Positions 28,994 to 37,275 are shown, numbered from the stretch's first letter. The stretch: DNA of 64,000 bases from Dechloromonas sp. A34 (GCF_026261605.1 NZ_CP102486.1:1364001-1428000); one strand, 5' to 3'. Notes: a model not told the origin generated them from the sequence alone. Made by a program: numbers and translations.

Positions 28994-30579
28994 ACTGGAA
29001 AATCCTGATCCCGGCCGGCTTTGCCGCCTATTTTCTGTTCGGCATGGCGCAACTGGCCGAAGCGGCGGATGCCGACGTCAATTTCCAGCTGCACTGCGCG
29101 TCCTGTCATGGCAAGGATCGCCTGGGCGGCCTCGGCCCGGCGCTGATCCCGGAAAACCTGGCCCGCCTGCGCAAGCCAGAGGCCGAGAAGGTCATTCGCG
29201 AAGGACGGCCGGCGACGCAGATGCTGGGCGTTGGCGACAAGCTGTCGGCCGAGGAAATCAAGGCGTTGGTCGATTATGCCTACACCCCGATCAAGCCGAT
29301 GCCGGCCTGGGGCGAAAAGGAAATCACCGCCTCACGGATCGTCAACTTTGCGCCGGGCAGCCTGCCCGACCGGCCGCAATTCAAGGCCGAGCCGCTGAAC
29401 CTGTTCGTCGTCGTCGAGTCCGGCGACCACCATGTTTCGATTCTCGACGGCGACAAGCTGGAACCGATCCACCGCTTTCAGTCCCGCTACGCCCTGCACG
29501 GCGGGCCGAAATTCACGCCGGACGGGCGCTATGTCTTCTTCGCTTCACGCGACGGCTGGGTCACCAAGTTCGACCTGTGGAACCTCAAGGTCGTCGCCGA
29601 AGTGCGCGCCGGCATCAACACCCGCAATGCGGCGGTCTCCGGCGACGGCAAGTGGGTGGCAGTGGCCAACTACCTGCCGCACAGCCTGGTGATTCTCGAC
29701 GCCGACTTGAACCTGAAGAAAATCCTGCCGGTGACCGACAAGGAGGGCAAGACCAGCTCGCGCGTCTCAGCCGTCTATGACGCCTCGCCGCGCCAAAGCT
29801 TCGTCGCCGCGCTGAAGGACGTCAAGGAAGTCTGGGAAGTCTCGTACAACCCGAAGGCGGACGACATCCCGGCCGGCATGATCCACGACTTCAAGTACAA
29901 GGAAGGCGCCTTCGTTCCCGGTTTCCTGAATCCGCAACGCAGCCAGCTCGACGACTATCTCGACGACTTCTACTTCACCCAGGGTTATGACGAAGTGATG
30001 GGCGCCTCGCGCAACGACAGCAAGTCGGCAGTCAGCGGCCAGGTGGTCAATCTCGACGCCCGCAAGAAGATTGCCGACCTAGAGCTGCCCGGCATGCCGC
30101 ACCTCGGGTCCGGCATCAGCTGGAAATGGAAAGATGCAACGGGGCAGGAGCGGAGCGTGATGGCGACGCCAAATCTCAATGAAGGTCTGATCAGCATCAT
30201 CGACATGCAGACCTGGCAGACTATCAAGCAGATCAAGACCCGCGGCCCCGGCTTCTTCATGCGCAGCCACGAGAACAGCCGCTACGCATGGACCGATTCG
30301 ATGATGAGCAAGGAGTTCAAGGACACCATGCAGGTCATCGACAAGGAAACCCTGGAAATCGTCGCCGAACTGAAGCCCGAGCCGGGCAAGACTTTCGCCC
30401 ACGTCGAATTCACCAGGGACGGCAAGTACGTGCTGGCCAGCCTGTGGGAAATGGACGGCGCGCTGATCATCTACGACGCAGCGACGCTGAAGGAAGTGAA
30501 ACGCCTGCCGATGAAGAAGCCGGTCGGCAAGTACAACGTCTGGAACAAGATCAGCAAGTCGGAAGGCACCAGCCACTGA
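28990..30579 (+). CDS. nirN: NirN, periplasmic c-heme dihydro-heme d1 dehydrogenase
   Basis: A 529-residue exported protein. A signal segment (about 1-26) is followed by a cytochrome c domain with heme motif CASCH (Cys36, Cys39, His40), and then by an eight-bladed cd1-type beta-propeller (FKAEPLNLFVVVESGDHHVSILDG onward). This is the NirS-like layout. NirN oxidises dihydro-heme d1 to heme d1 in the last maturation step. The alternatives are NirS itself (nitrite reductase) or NirF. NirS would be longer with a different N-terminus, and NirF lacks the c-heme domain, so NirN fits best. It is translationally coupled to nirJ. Confidence 0.87.
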   Translation: MNWKILIPAGFAAYFLFGMAQLAEAADADVNFQLHCASCHGKDRLGGLGPALIPENLARLRKPEAEKVIREGRPATQMLGVGDKLSAEEIKALVDYAYTPIKPMPAWGEKEITASRIVNFAPGSLPDRPQFKAEPLNLFVVVESGDHHVSILDGDKLEPIHRFQSRYALHGGPKFTPDGRYVFFASRDGWVTKFDLWNLKVVAEVRAGINTRNAAVSGDGKWVAVANYLPHSLVILDADLNLKKILPVTDKEGKTSSRVSAVYDASPRQSFVAALKDVKEVWEVSYNPKADDIPAGMIHDFKYKEGAFVPGFLNPQRSQLDDYLDDFYFTQGYDEVMGASRNDSKSAVSGQVVNLDARKKIADLELPGMPHLGSGISWKWKDATGQERSVMATPNLNEGLISIIDMQTWQTIKQIKTRGPGFFMRSHENSRYAWTDSMMSKEFKDTMQVIDKETLEIVAELKPEPGKTFAHVEFTRDGKYVLASLWEMDGALIIYDAATLKEVKRLPMKKPVGKYNVWNKISKSEGTSH

Positions 30580-30637
30580 GCGTCATTTCGCGGGCTTGAA
30601 TTTAATTGCCGAGGTGAGTGGCCGATTGGTCGGGCAA

Positions 30638-30651
30638 TTGAGAAGTATCAA
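30638..30651 (+). promoter_or_regulatory. FNR/DNR-like operator upstream of the acyl-CoA synthetase operon
   Basis: TTGAG-AAGT-ATCAA, one mismatch from TTGAT-N4-ATCAA. About 24 bases downstream is AATACT, a -10-like sequence. It lies in the 235-base gap between nirN and the synthetase. The putative transcript would start near 30687, upstream of the region where the synthetase N-terminus is probably frameshifted. Confidence 0.6.
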
Positions 30652-30814
30652 GCCGGATGGCAAAGTTCGGCGCAAAATACTTTGGCATGCTTGCCCCGGA
30701 AGCTCCGATGAGACCCGCGCTGATTCGCAAAAACCATTCTGATTCGCGCTCCGCAGCGACCCGGGGGCGGGGGCTTCATTCTCGTGGGCCGAGGTCGGTC
30801 GCGAACTCGGCGCC

Positions 30815-32458
30815 TTGCCGGATGGTCCGCTCAACATCGCTCACCTGGCCGTGGACCGTCATGCCCATTCGCCGCACGCCGAGCGCCCGGCATTCCGCTT
30901 TCTTCGGGCGGATGGCAGTTCCCGGGCCGTCAGCTATCGCGAACTCGCCGGGCTGACCGACCGCTTCGCCAACGTCCTCAATTCCTTGCAGGTGAAGAAG
31001 GGCGATTTTGTTTTCGTGCTCTGCGACCGCAGCGTGGAGCTTTACGTGGCCGTTCTCGGCGCACTGAAAGTCGGCGCTGTCGTCTCGCCTCTTTTCCGGG
31101 CCTTCGGGCCGGAACCGATTCGCACCCGCATCGCCCAGGCGGGGGGCAAGGTCCTGGTAACCACGGCGAGTACTTATCAACGCAAAGTCGCTGGGCTGCG
31201 CGCCGCCTTGCCTAGCCTCGAACACGTTTTGCTGGTTGATGACCTCGGCGATGGTGCAATTGCCGGCACGCAGGATCTGCAGGCCTTGCTGCGCCTTGCC
31301 CCGGATACGCCGGCGCTGGTTCCGACCCGTGCCGAAGATCCGGCGCTGCTGCATTTCACCAGTGGAACGACCGGCCTGCCCAAGGGCGCCATCCACGTGC
31401 ACGGTGCGGTCCTCAGCCATTTCGCGACGGCCCGGATCGCCCTCGACCTGCATGCGGACGACGTGTTCTGGTGCACCGCCGATCCGGGCTGGGTGACCGG
31501 CACAACTTATGGCATCGTCGCGCCCCTGGTGCTCGGGGTGACCAGCATCGTGGACGAGGCCGAGTTCGACCCGGCGCGCTGGATCGAGATTCTGGCGAGC
31601 GAGCGGGTCAATGTCTGGTATACGGCGCCGACCGCGCTCCGCCTGTTGATGAGGGCCGGCCGCGAACTGTTTGCCGGGCGGCATTTTCCCGACTTGCGCT
31701 TCATCGCCAGCGTCGGTGAAGCGCTCAATCCGGAAGCGGTCTGGTGGGGTCAGGAGGCCCTTGGGCGACCGATCCATGACAACTGGTGGCAGACCGAGAC
31801 CGGCTGCATCATTATCGCCAACACCGCCGGGCAGGACATCAAGCCCGGCTCGATGGGGCGCCCCTTGCCGGGTTTTGCGGCGCATGTGGTTCGTCGCCTG
31901 GCCGGCAAGGGCGTCGAGTTGGTCGAGGCGCTGGACTGCGTCGGCGAACTGGCGCTGGAAGCCGGCTGGCCCTCGATGTTTCGTGCCTATCTCGAGCGGC
32001 CGGCGCGTTATACCGAATGCTTTGCCGGCAATTTGTATTTGACTGGCGACCTGGTCCGGCGCGATGCCGACGGCTACTACTGGTTTGTCGGCCGGCGCGA
32101 TGATGTCATCAAGTCGGCCGGTCATCTGATCGGGCCGTTCGAGGTCGAGAACGTCCTGATGGAACACCCGTCGGTCGCCGAGGCCGGTGTGATCGGCAAG
32201 CCGGATGCCCTGGCCGGCGAGGCCGTCATGGCCTTTGTCGTGCTCAAGCGTGACGTCCTGCCCAGCGAGAGCCTGCGCCTGGCGTTGATGGCGCATGCGC
32301 GGCGGCGCCTCGGGGCGGCCGTGGCCCCGAAGGAAATTGCCTTCGCCACGGACCTGCCACATACTCGAAGCGGAAAAATCATGCGGCGACTCCTCAAGGC
32401 CCGGGAACTCGGCTTGCCCGAGGGAGATCGTTCGACGCAGGAAGGAGGGGAGGGGTGA
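30815..32458 (+). CDS. AMP-forming acetyl-CoA/acyl-CoA synthetase
   Basis: A 547-residue adenylate-forming ligase resembling AcsA-type acetate-CoA ligases. It has the P-loop HFTSGTTGLPKGAIH, WWQTETGCIII, the TGDL(V) and YYWFVGRRDDVIKSAGHLIG hinge, and the C-terminal catalytic Lys in RSGKIMRRLLKARE. The only start in this frame is TTG at 30815. Upstream in the same frame the codons still read like family sequence (ASFSWAEVGRELGALPDG, back to about 30770), so the true start is probably further upstream, cut off by a one-base loss in the G runs at 30763-30773. It overlaps the acyl carrier protein gene by one base. The acyl substrate is not certain; acetate or propionate is likely. Confidence 0.87.
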   Translation: MPDGPLNIAHLAVDRHAHSPHAERPAFRFLRADGSSRAVSYRELAGLTDRFANVLNSLQVKKGDFVFVLCDRSVELYVAVLGALKVGAVVSPLFRAFGPEPIRTRIAQAGGKVLVTTASTYQRKVAGLRAALPSLEHVLLVDDLGDGAIAGTQDLQALLRLAPDTPALVPTRAEDPALLHFTSGTTGLPKGAIHVHGAVLSHFATARIALDLHADDVFWCTADPGWVTGTTYGIVAPLVLGVTSIVDEAEFDPARWIEILASERVNVWYTAPTALRLLMRAGRELFAGRHFPDLRFIASVGEALNPEAVWWGQEALGRPIHDNWWQTETGCIIIANTAGQDIKPGSMGRPLPGFAAHVVRRLAGKGVELVEALDCVGELALEAGWPSMFRAYLERPARYTECFAGNLYLTGDLVRRDADGYYWFVGRRDDVIKSAGHLIGPFEVENVLMEHPSVAEAGVIGKPDALAGEAVMAFVVLKRDVLPSESLRLALMAHARRRLGAAVAPKEIAFATDLPHTRSGKIMRRLLKARELGLPEGDRSTQEGGEG

Positions 32459-32724
32459 TGAGTCAGAATTATGAGCAGTTGCGCACGGGCGTGTTCGATA
32501 TCCTGAAGACGCTGGCGCCGGAAATCGATCCGACCCGGATCATCGGCGACAAGCCGCTGCGCACGCAGATCGACCTGGATTCCATGGACTGGCTGAACGT
32601 GCTGGCCGCCATCCATGACAAGCTCGGGGTCAATATTCCCGAAACCGACTATGGCAAGGTCGTGACGCTGGACGGCATCCTCGCCTATCTGGCCGATAAG
32701 GCCCGGCCAGCCAACGCGGGGTGA
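32458..32724 (+). CDS. Acyl carrier protein
   Basis: An 88-residue carrier protein with the phosphopantetheine attachment motif DLDSMDW (Ser42). It is not the housekeeping AcpP: it lacks the usual acidic helix II pattern and stands alone between an acyl-CoA synthetase and an acetyltransferase. The ATG overlaps the synthetase stop (TGATG), so the two are coupled. The synthetase may load this carrier with an acyl group, or the carrier may supply acyl groups to the GNAT protein. This is inference from gene order. Confidence 0.9.
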   Translation: MSQNYEQLRTGVFDILKTLAPEIDPTRIIGDKPLRTQIDLDSMDWLNVLAAIHDKLGVNIPETDYGKVVTLDGILAYLADKARPANAG

Positions 32725-33281
32725 CATTGGTGAGCGACTATCCCGCCGACCTCGTCCGTACTCGCTATCTGTTCGATGGCAGTCCGGTCACGATCCGCCC
32801 GATCCGGCGGGAAGATGCCACGATGGAACAGGATTTCGTGAAGCATCTTTCGCCGGACTCGCGCTACAAGCGCTTCATGTCCACCTTTCAGGAACTGCCG
32901 CCCGGCAAACTGAAGTACCTGACCGAGATCGACTACGTTCGGCATCTGGCCTTGGTGGCGGTGCTGCAGCAGGATGGGCAGGATCTGGAAATCGGCGTGG
33001 CGCGCTATGTCGCCAATCCGTCCGGCAACAGCTGTGAATTTGCCGTCGCCATTGACGACGCCTGGCAGGGTAGCGGCGTCGCCGGCATCCTGATGCTGGC
33101 GCTGATCGATGCGGCCAAGGCGCGCGGCATGGAAAGCATGGAGGGATTCATTCTTGCCTCCAACGACAAGATGCTCAAATTTGCCCGGCAGCTCGGCTTT
33201 GCACTGCACCGGGATCCTGAAGATCCCGGCCAGGTCATTGCCGTGCGTTCGCTGCTCACGCCACCAGTTGGCCGACCGTAG
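32721..33281 (+). CDS. GNAT-family acetyltransferase
   Basis: A 186-residue GCN5-related acetyltransferase. The N-terminus has the typical VTIRPIRREDATMEQDFVKHLSPDSRYKRF start; the acetyl-CoA-binding loop is DAWQGSGVAGILMLALIDAAKARGMES near residues 113-140. A GTG at 32721 overlaps the stop of the carrier protein gene; a second GTG at 32730 is possible. The domain resembles the GNAT part of protein acetyltransferases (Pat/AcuA type). Such enzymes switch off acetyl-CoA synthetase by acetylating the Lys of its GK motif, so the neighbouring synthetase is a logical target. This is not proven by sequence. Confidence 0.88.
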   Translation: MTLVSDYPADLVRTRYLFDGSPVTIRPIRREDATMEQDFVKHLSPDSRYKRFMSTFQELPPGKLKYLTEIDYVRHLALVAVLQQDGQDLEIGVARYVANPSGNSCEFAVAIDDAWQGSGVAGILMLALIDAAKARGMESMEGFILASNDKMLKFARQLGFALHRDPEDPGQVIAVRSLLTPPVGRP

Positions 33282-33346
33282 TCGACAATACTGAACAGGC
33301 TGTCGAGCTCGGAGCCGAAGCCGCCGCCCACCGCTATCTTCACGTT

Positions 33347-34060
33347 ATGGCCCATTCTTTTTCTCTTCCGTTTGCATCGGATCAACTGTTGCTTTGTATC
33401 GCGCCTGGTTGGGATAGCTGCGCCGCGCAATTGCTGCGCTTTGTGCGCGATCGTCCTCATCGTGGCTGGCAGCGTGCCGGCCCGGCGGTGACGGTGAGCC
33501 TGGGCAGATCGGGGCTGGCCTGGGGGCGAGGGCTGCATCCGCCGGTTGGTGGCGCAGGGCGGGAGAAACGTGAGGGCGACGGTCGGGCGCCGGCCGGCAT
33601 CTTCGCGATCACCGCGCTGTTCGGTTATGCCGCGGCGGACAGCCCTTTTGCCCGCGTCGCCAGGTTGCCTTACCTGTGCGCCACCCCCGATCTCAAGGCT
33701 ATCGACGACCCGGCTTCGGCGCATTACAACCGGATTGTCGATCAGTCGGCCGTCGCGCATCCCGACTGGGTTTCGTGCGAGGACATGCGGCGCTGCGATC
33801 AGCGCTACGCCATCGGGGCGGTGGTGGCCCATAACAGCGATCAACCGGTGCCGGGCGCCGGGTCGTGCATCTTCCTGCACGTCTGGGCCGACGAAGGGGG
33901 GGCGACGGCCGGGTGTACTGCGATGCCGCTGACCGATATGACGGAAATTGCCGGCTGGCTGGATGGCGCGGCGGCGCCGTTGCTGGTGCAGCTACCATGG
34001 ACCGAGTACGAGCGTTTGCGCGAGGCTTGGGGGCTTCCGGTGTTTTCCGCGCAAGGCTGA
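33347..34060 (+). CDS. L,D-transpeptidase/YkuD-like protein
   Basis: A 237-residue protein with a catalytic-domain signature of the L,D-transpeptidase (YkuD-like) family: HVWADEGGATAGCTAMP with His178 and the nucleophilic Cys190. The N-terminal part (TVSLGRSGLAWGRGLH, GRAPAGIFAITALFGY) matches the related family that acts on or near peptidoglycan. No clear signal peptide is present at the chosen ATG, although the first 20 residues are moderately hydrophobic. It lies between the GNAT gene and the SpmA/B-like gene. Action on the cell wall is likely; the exact bond is unknown. Confidence 0.82.
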   Translation: MAHSFSLPFASDQLLLCIAPGWDSCAAQLLRFVRDRPHRGWQRAGPAVTVSLGRSGLAWGRGLHPPVGGAGREKREGDGRAPAGIFAITALFGYAAADSPFARVARLPYLCATPDLKAIDDPASAHYNRIVDQSAVAHPDWVSCEDMRRCDQRYAIGAVVAHNSDQPVPGAGSCIFLHVWADEGGATAGCTAMPLTDMTEIAGWLDGAAAPLLVQLPWTEYERLREAWGLPVFSAQG

Positions 34061-34158
34061 AAATTGGCGATTGCCGCTGAGTCGGTTGGTGTCGTCGATG
34101 ACAGCCACCGGCGAGGCGGCTAGACTGGCGGACCTTTCACCCGCCCGCTTCTTCGCCA

Positions 34159-35402
34159 GTGCTCAATCGAATCTGGGTCGCCTTCATCCTCATCGGCTTC
34201 GTTGCGGCGGTGGTCCTGTTGCTGCAAGGCGACCTCGACATCTTCACGCGTGTGCTGAGCGGGCTGTTCGATACGGCCAAGACCGGCTTCGACATTTCGC
34301 TCGGGCTGGTCGGCGTCATGAGCCTGTGGCTGGGGATCATGAAGATTGGTGAGCGCGGCGGGCTGATCCAGTTGTTCGGCCGCATCGTGGCACCGTTCTT
34401 CAGGCGCGTATTTCCCGATATTCCGGCCGGCCATCCGGCCAGCGGCAGCATCGTCATGAATGTCAGCGCCAACATGCTGGGCCTGGATAACGCGGCGACG
34501 CCGCTCGGTCTCAAGGCGATGCGCGAACTGCAGGAGATCAACCCGCAGAAGGACACCGCCAGCAACCCGATGATCATGTTCCTGGTGCTCAACACGGCCG
34601 GCATCACGCTGATTCCGACCTCGGTCATCGCCATCCGCCAGAGCATTGCGCTCAAGCAGGGGCTGGTCGGCTTCAACGCTGCCGACATTTTCCTGCCGAC
34701 GCTGCTCGGCACCTTCGTCTCGTTCTGCGCCGGGCTGATCGCCATCGCCATCTGGCAGCGCATCAATCTATTCTGCCGACCGGTGCTGGCTTTCTTCGCC
34801 GGTTTCGCAGCGCTGATGGGGGCGCTGTATTTCTGGTTGGCCGGCATGCCGCCGGAGCAGATGGCGCAAATGATCGGCCTCCTCGGCAGCGGCCTGATCG
34901 TGTCGCTCATCGTGCTTTTCGTCGGTGTTGCGGCATGGCGCGGCATCGATGTTTACGAGAGCTTTGTCGACGGTGCCAAGGAGGGCTTCGGCGTCGCCGT
35001 GCAGATCATTCCCTACCTGATCGCCATGCTGGTGGCGATTTCGGTCTTTCGCACCACCGGCTGTATGGACTACGTCATTGCGGCGATCCGCAGCGCCGTA
35101 CTGGCGGTCGGCCTGAATGACGATTTCGTCCCGGCACTTCCGGTCGGCCTGATGAAGACACTGAGCGGTAGCGGCGCCCGCGGCCTGATGGTTGATGTGA
35201 TGACGACCTATGGCGTCGATTCTTTCCAGGGCAAACTGGCGGCGATCATCCAGGGTTCGACCGAAACCACCTTCTACGTCCTGGCCGTCTATTTCGGCAG
35301 CGTCAATATCACCAAGACGCGCTACGCCGTGGCCGGGGCCTGATAGCCGACGCCGTCGGGCTGCTCGGGGCGATCCTCATCGGTTACGCCTTCTATCATT
35401 AA
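34159..35402 (+). CDS. SpmA/SpmB-like nucleoside-recognition membrane protein, C-terminus frameshifted
   Basis: A membrane protein that joins SpmA-like and SpmB-like halves (nucleoside recognition Gate domains). It starts at GTG 34159 (MLNRIWVAFILIGF) and has about ten hydrophobic segments. The first half contains NVSANMLGLDNAATPLGLKAM, typical of SpmA; the second contains VDGAKEGFGVAVQIIPYLIAML and RGLMVDVMTTYGVDSF, typical of SpmB. In the sequence as given the frame ends at 35343, but adding one G at the run 35335-35338 extends it with GLIADAVGLLGAILIGYAFYH, a good family ending, to 35402. The function outside sporulating bacteria is unknown; transport of a small molecule is assumed. Confidence 0.85.
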
Positions 35403-35489
35403 CAAGGGGCTTAACGGCACGCCGATTACCCGTTAGAATGCCGCCCCTTCATCGACGTATGAAGCAATTCAGCATCTCCGGATGCCGCA

Positions 35490-35574
35490 GCCTTGGTGGT
35501 GAAATTGGTAGACACGCTATCTTGAGGGGGTAGTGGCGCAAGCTGTGCGAGTTCGAGTCTCGCCCAAGGCACCA
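35490..35574 (+). tRNA. tRNA-Leu (anticodon GAG)
   Basis: An 85-base tRNA with class II long variable arm. The acceptor stem GCCTTGG pairs with CCAAGGC, the D-arm includes GGTAGACACGC, the anticodon stem CTATC/GGTAG encloses loop TTGAGGG (anticodon GAG), and the T-arm is GCGAGTTCGAGTCTCGC. CCA is encoded. It serves CUY codons. Its 3' end is duplicated about 1 kb downstream, marking an integration site. Confidence 0.95.
35538..35573 (+). repeat. attL-like repeat: 3' end of tRNA-Leu
   Basis: The last part of the tRNA gene (GCAAGCTGTGCGAGTTCG through CACC) is repeated at 36567-36601 with one substitution and one missing G. Tyrosine recombinases commonly integrate here, restoring the tRNA end. 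This copy is the functional tRNA end. Confidence 0.75.
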
Positions 35575-35691
35575 ATAATTTATATTAAACAATTGGTTAG
35601 ATGATTGGCGCCCGGTTTGTGTGGCACTTTGGTGGCGCTTGAGCATGCAACCAGGGATAAACCAGCTTCTACGTACTACGGTAAAGCACTC

Positions 35692-36120
35692 CTATCTGGG
35701 GGGTGCTATGGGCGTGGCTTTGATTGAAGTAACGTACTGCATGTCTGAACCCTGGATATGTTCAGACCACCAGTTAGACAGATAGTGGTGAAGACCGTCT
35801 CGGTTGATATCACCTCGACTCGCCATCACCAAGAAGTCGGTCAATCGGTCATGATATTTGTCGTGTTCCCTTTGGTGTTGGGCCAATTGGGGATAACCAC
35901 ATTCCTTCATCAGGGCTTCTTCGGTTCTGAAATGTGTTCTGACGTAATCGGATAGCTCACCGAGGATGTCATGAAAAAGTCGAACGCCCTCAGGGCTGCT
36001 GTCTGACATACAAAGGACAGCCTTTTTGCATAGGCCCAACAGCTTCTTATGCTGTTCATCCAGCACTTGGTTTCCAACACTGTAGCTGGGTTGCCACTCG
36101 ACAAAAAACAGTTGATCCAT
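35692..36120 (-). CDS. Bacteriohemerythrin
   Basis: A 142-residue hemerythrin-like oxygen-binding protein. All seven di-iron ligands are visible with the usual spacing: His24 (LDEQHKKL), His63 and Glu67 (THFRTEEA), His82 and His86 (LAQHQREHDKYH), His121 and Asp126 (WWSEHIQGSDMQY). The start FFVEWQPSYSVGNQVLD at ATG 36120 is typical of the family. An in-frame extension of about 60 residues upstream exists (to 36297) but has no hemerythrin features and no clear ribosome site. Bacteriohemerythrins carry or sense O2, supplying respiratory or methane-oxidising enzymes or acting in aerotaxis. It is cargo of the tRNA-Leu island. Confidence 0.88.
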   Translation of the reverse strand: MDQLFFVEWQPSYSVGNQVLDEQHKKLLGLCKKAVLCMSDSSPEGVRLFHDILGELSDYVRTHFRTEEALMKECGYPQLAQHQREHDKYHDRLTDFLVMASRGDINRDGLHHYLSNWWSEHIQGSDMQYVTSIKATPIAPPR

Positions 36121-36317
36121 TGGAGGCCACACATCTTTCGAGGATTGCTGAACCCCAAAATAGTAACCGTGCAAAGTATGTTTGGGAAGACATTCATCCA
36201 GGTGAAAACAGCCTTGAAGGGCAACGTACTTGGGCTTGTATGAACTTGTGACTGTAAGCATCCGGTAATGTTGGATAGGTAGAATCCTGTCGCTCAAATA
36301 ACAGCAGGAGGAGACAA

Positions 36318-36395
36318 ATGACTCAACAGACCACTACCAAGTTCCTGACCACCAGTGCTGCCTATCTTGGGCTGGATCTGATCGAGCAGGATTGA
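36318..36395 (+). CDS. Short truncated frame with strong ribosome binding site
   Basis: Twenty-five codons starting MTQQTTTKFLTTSAAYLGLD, six bases after a strong GGAGGAG site, ending at a TGA at 36393-36395. The beginning looks like a real protein start, but the frame is too short to assign. It may be the start of a gene cut by an island deletion or a small unknown peptide. It lies divergently upstream of the bacteriohemerythrin gene. The ribosome site is the main evidence. Confidence 0.35.
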   Translation: MTQQTTTKFLTTSAAYLGLDLIEQD

Positions 36396-36566
36396 TATGT
36401 AGGGGTGTATCTCGGGTAGACCGGAACGGGCATTGCCAATCTCAATAGTTCCATGGTTTTGAGCCCGTCAATTTTGGATTACCTGAGCCCCGTGCCTCAT
36501 TCAAGACCGTGCAGCCTCGCCCCTTGGCTGACGGTCGTCCAGACGTAATCAAGTCGGCTGCGGGGG

Positions 36567-36601
36567 GCAAGCTGTACGAGTTCGAGTCTCGCCCAAGCAC
36601 C
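36567..36601 (+). repeat. attR-like repeat: duplicated tRNA-Leu 3' end
   Basis: GCAAGCTGTACGAGTTCG through AAGCACC, matching the tRNA-Leu 3' end with one substitution (G to A) and one fewer G. It has no tRNA 5' half and cannot be a working tRNA. It marks the far edge of the island and lies 98 bases before rluE. Confidence 0.72.
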
Positions 36602-36699
36602 GAATACGCTACGTCGGGCCGTCCGCCCCTACTGATTCCACGGGGATACGCAAAATCGGCGAAAATCGCGGTTTCGTCGACCGTTCGAAGCTCCTGCCT

Positions 36700-37275
36700 G
36701 TGTCCTCCATTGTCTTATTCAACAAGCCTTACGGCGTCCTCAGCCAGTTCACGCCGGAAGGCAAGTGGCGGGCGCTGGACGAGTTCATTCCGGTCAAGGG
36801 TGTCTATGTCGCCGGCCGGCTCGACGCCGACAGCGAGGGCCTGCTGATCCTGACCGACGATGGCAAGCTGCAGGCCAAGATCGCCGATCCCAAGCACAAG
36901 CTGGAAAAAACCTACTGGGTGCAGGTTGAGGGCCGGCCCGAGGAGGCGGCGCTGGAACCGCTGCGGCGCGGCATCAAGCTTTCCGATTTCACGGCCCGGC
37001 CGGCCAAGGTGCGTTTGATTGACGAACCCGCCGGGCTCTGGCCGCGCGATCCGCCGATCCGCTTTCGCGCGGCTATTTCAACCGCATGGCTGGAAATCCG
37101 CATCGCCGAGGGCAAGAACCGCCAGGTCAGGCGCATGACGGCCGCCATCGGTTATCCTACGCTGCGTCTGATACGGGCGGCGATCGGTGCCGCGACGCTG
37201 GACGGTCTGGCGCTCGGGCAATGGCGGCAGATCGCAGGCAGCTACCAGGATTTGCAAGGAAAATTCAATGAATAA
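36700..37275 (+). CDS. rluE: 23S rRNA pseudouridine synthase RluE-like
   Basis: A 191-residue pseudouridine synthase of the RsuA family. The catalytic Asp42 is in AGRLDADSEGLLILTDDG; KPYGVLSQFT opens the domain, KTYWVQVEG and KNRQVRRMTAAIGYPTLRLIR complete it. The lack of an N-terminal S4 domain and the short length fit RluE, which modifies U2457 of 23S rRNA (E. coli numbering). The GTG at 36700 is chosen as the start. The gene overlaps the DUF192 gene by eight bases, so the two are coupled, followed by ubiC. Confidence 0.9.
   Translation: MSSIVLFNKPYGVLSQFTPEGKWRALDEFIPVKGVYVAGRLDADSEGLLILTDDGKLQAKIADPKHKLEKTYWVQVEGRPEEAALEPLRRGIKLSDFTARPAKVRLIDEPAGLWPRDPPIRFRAAISTAWLEIRIAEGKNRQVRRMTAAIGYPTLRLIRAAIGAATLDGLALGQWRQIAGSYQDLQGKFNE

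Larger units (their letters stand above)
35575..36601. mobile_element. Small tRNA-Leu-borne genomic island remnant
   Basis: A segment of about 1.03 kb lies between the 3' end of tRNA-Leu and a second, imperfect copy of that end. It looks less GC-rich than its surroundings and carries a bacteriohemerythrin gene, a 25-codon truncated frame with a strong ribosome binding site, and about 170 bases with no gene I can recognise (36396-36566). No integrase is present. It is best read as the leftover of a larger island after deletion, with the outer att site kept. Size and boundaries rest on the repeat alone. Confidence 0.65.

Noticed and set aside
36541..36601. Second tRNA-Leu gene
   Set aside because: Only the 3' part is present; acceptor 5' strand, D-arm and anticodon arm are missing, so it is an attachment-site copy.
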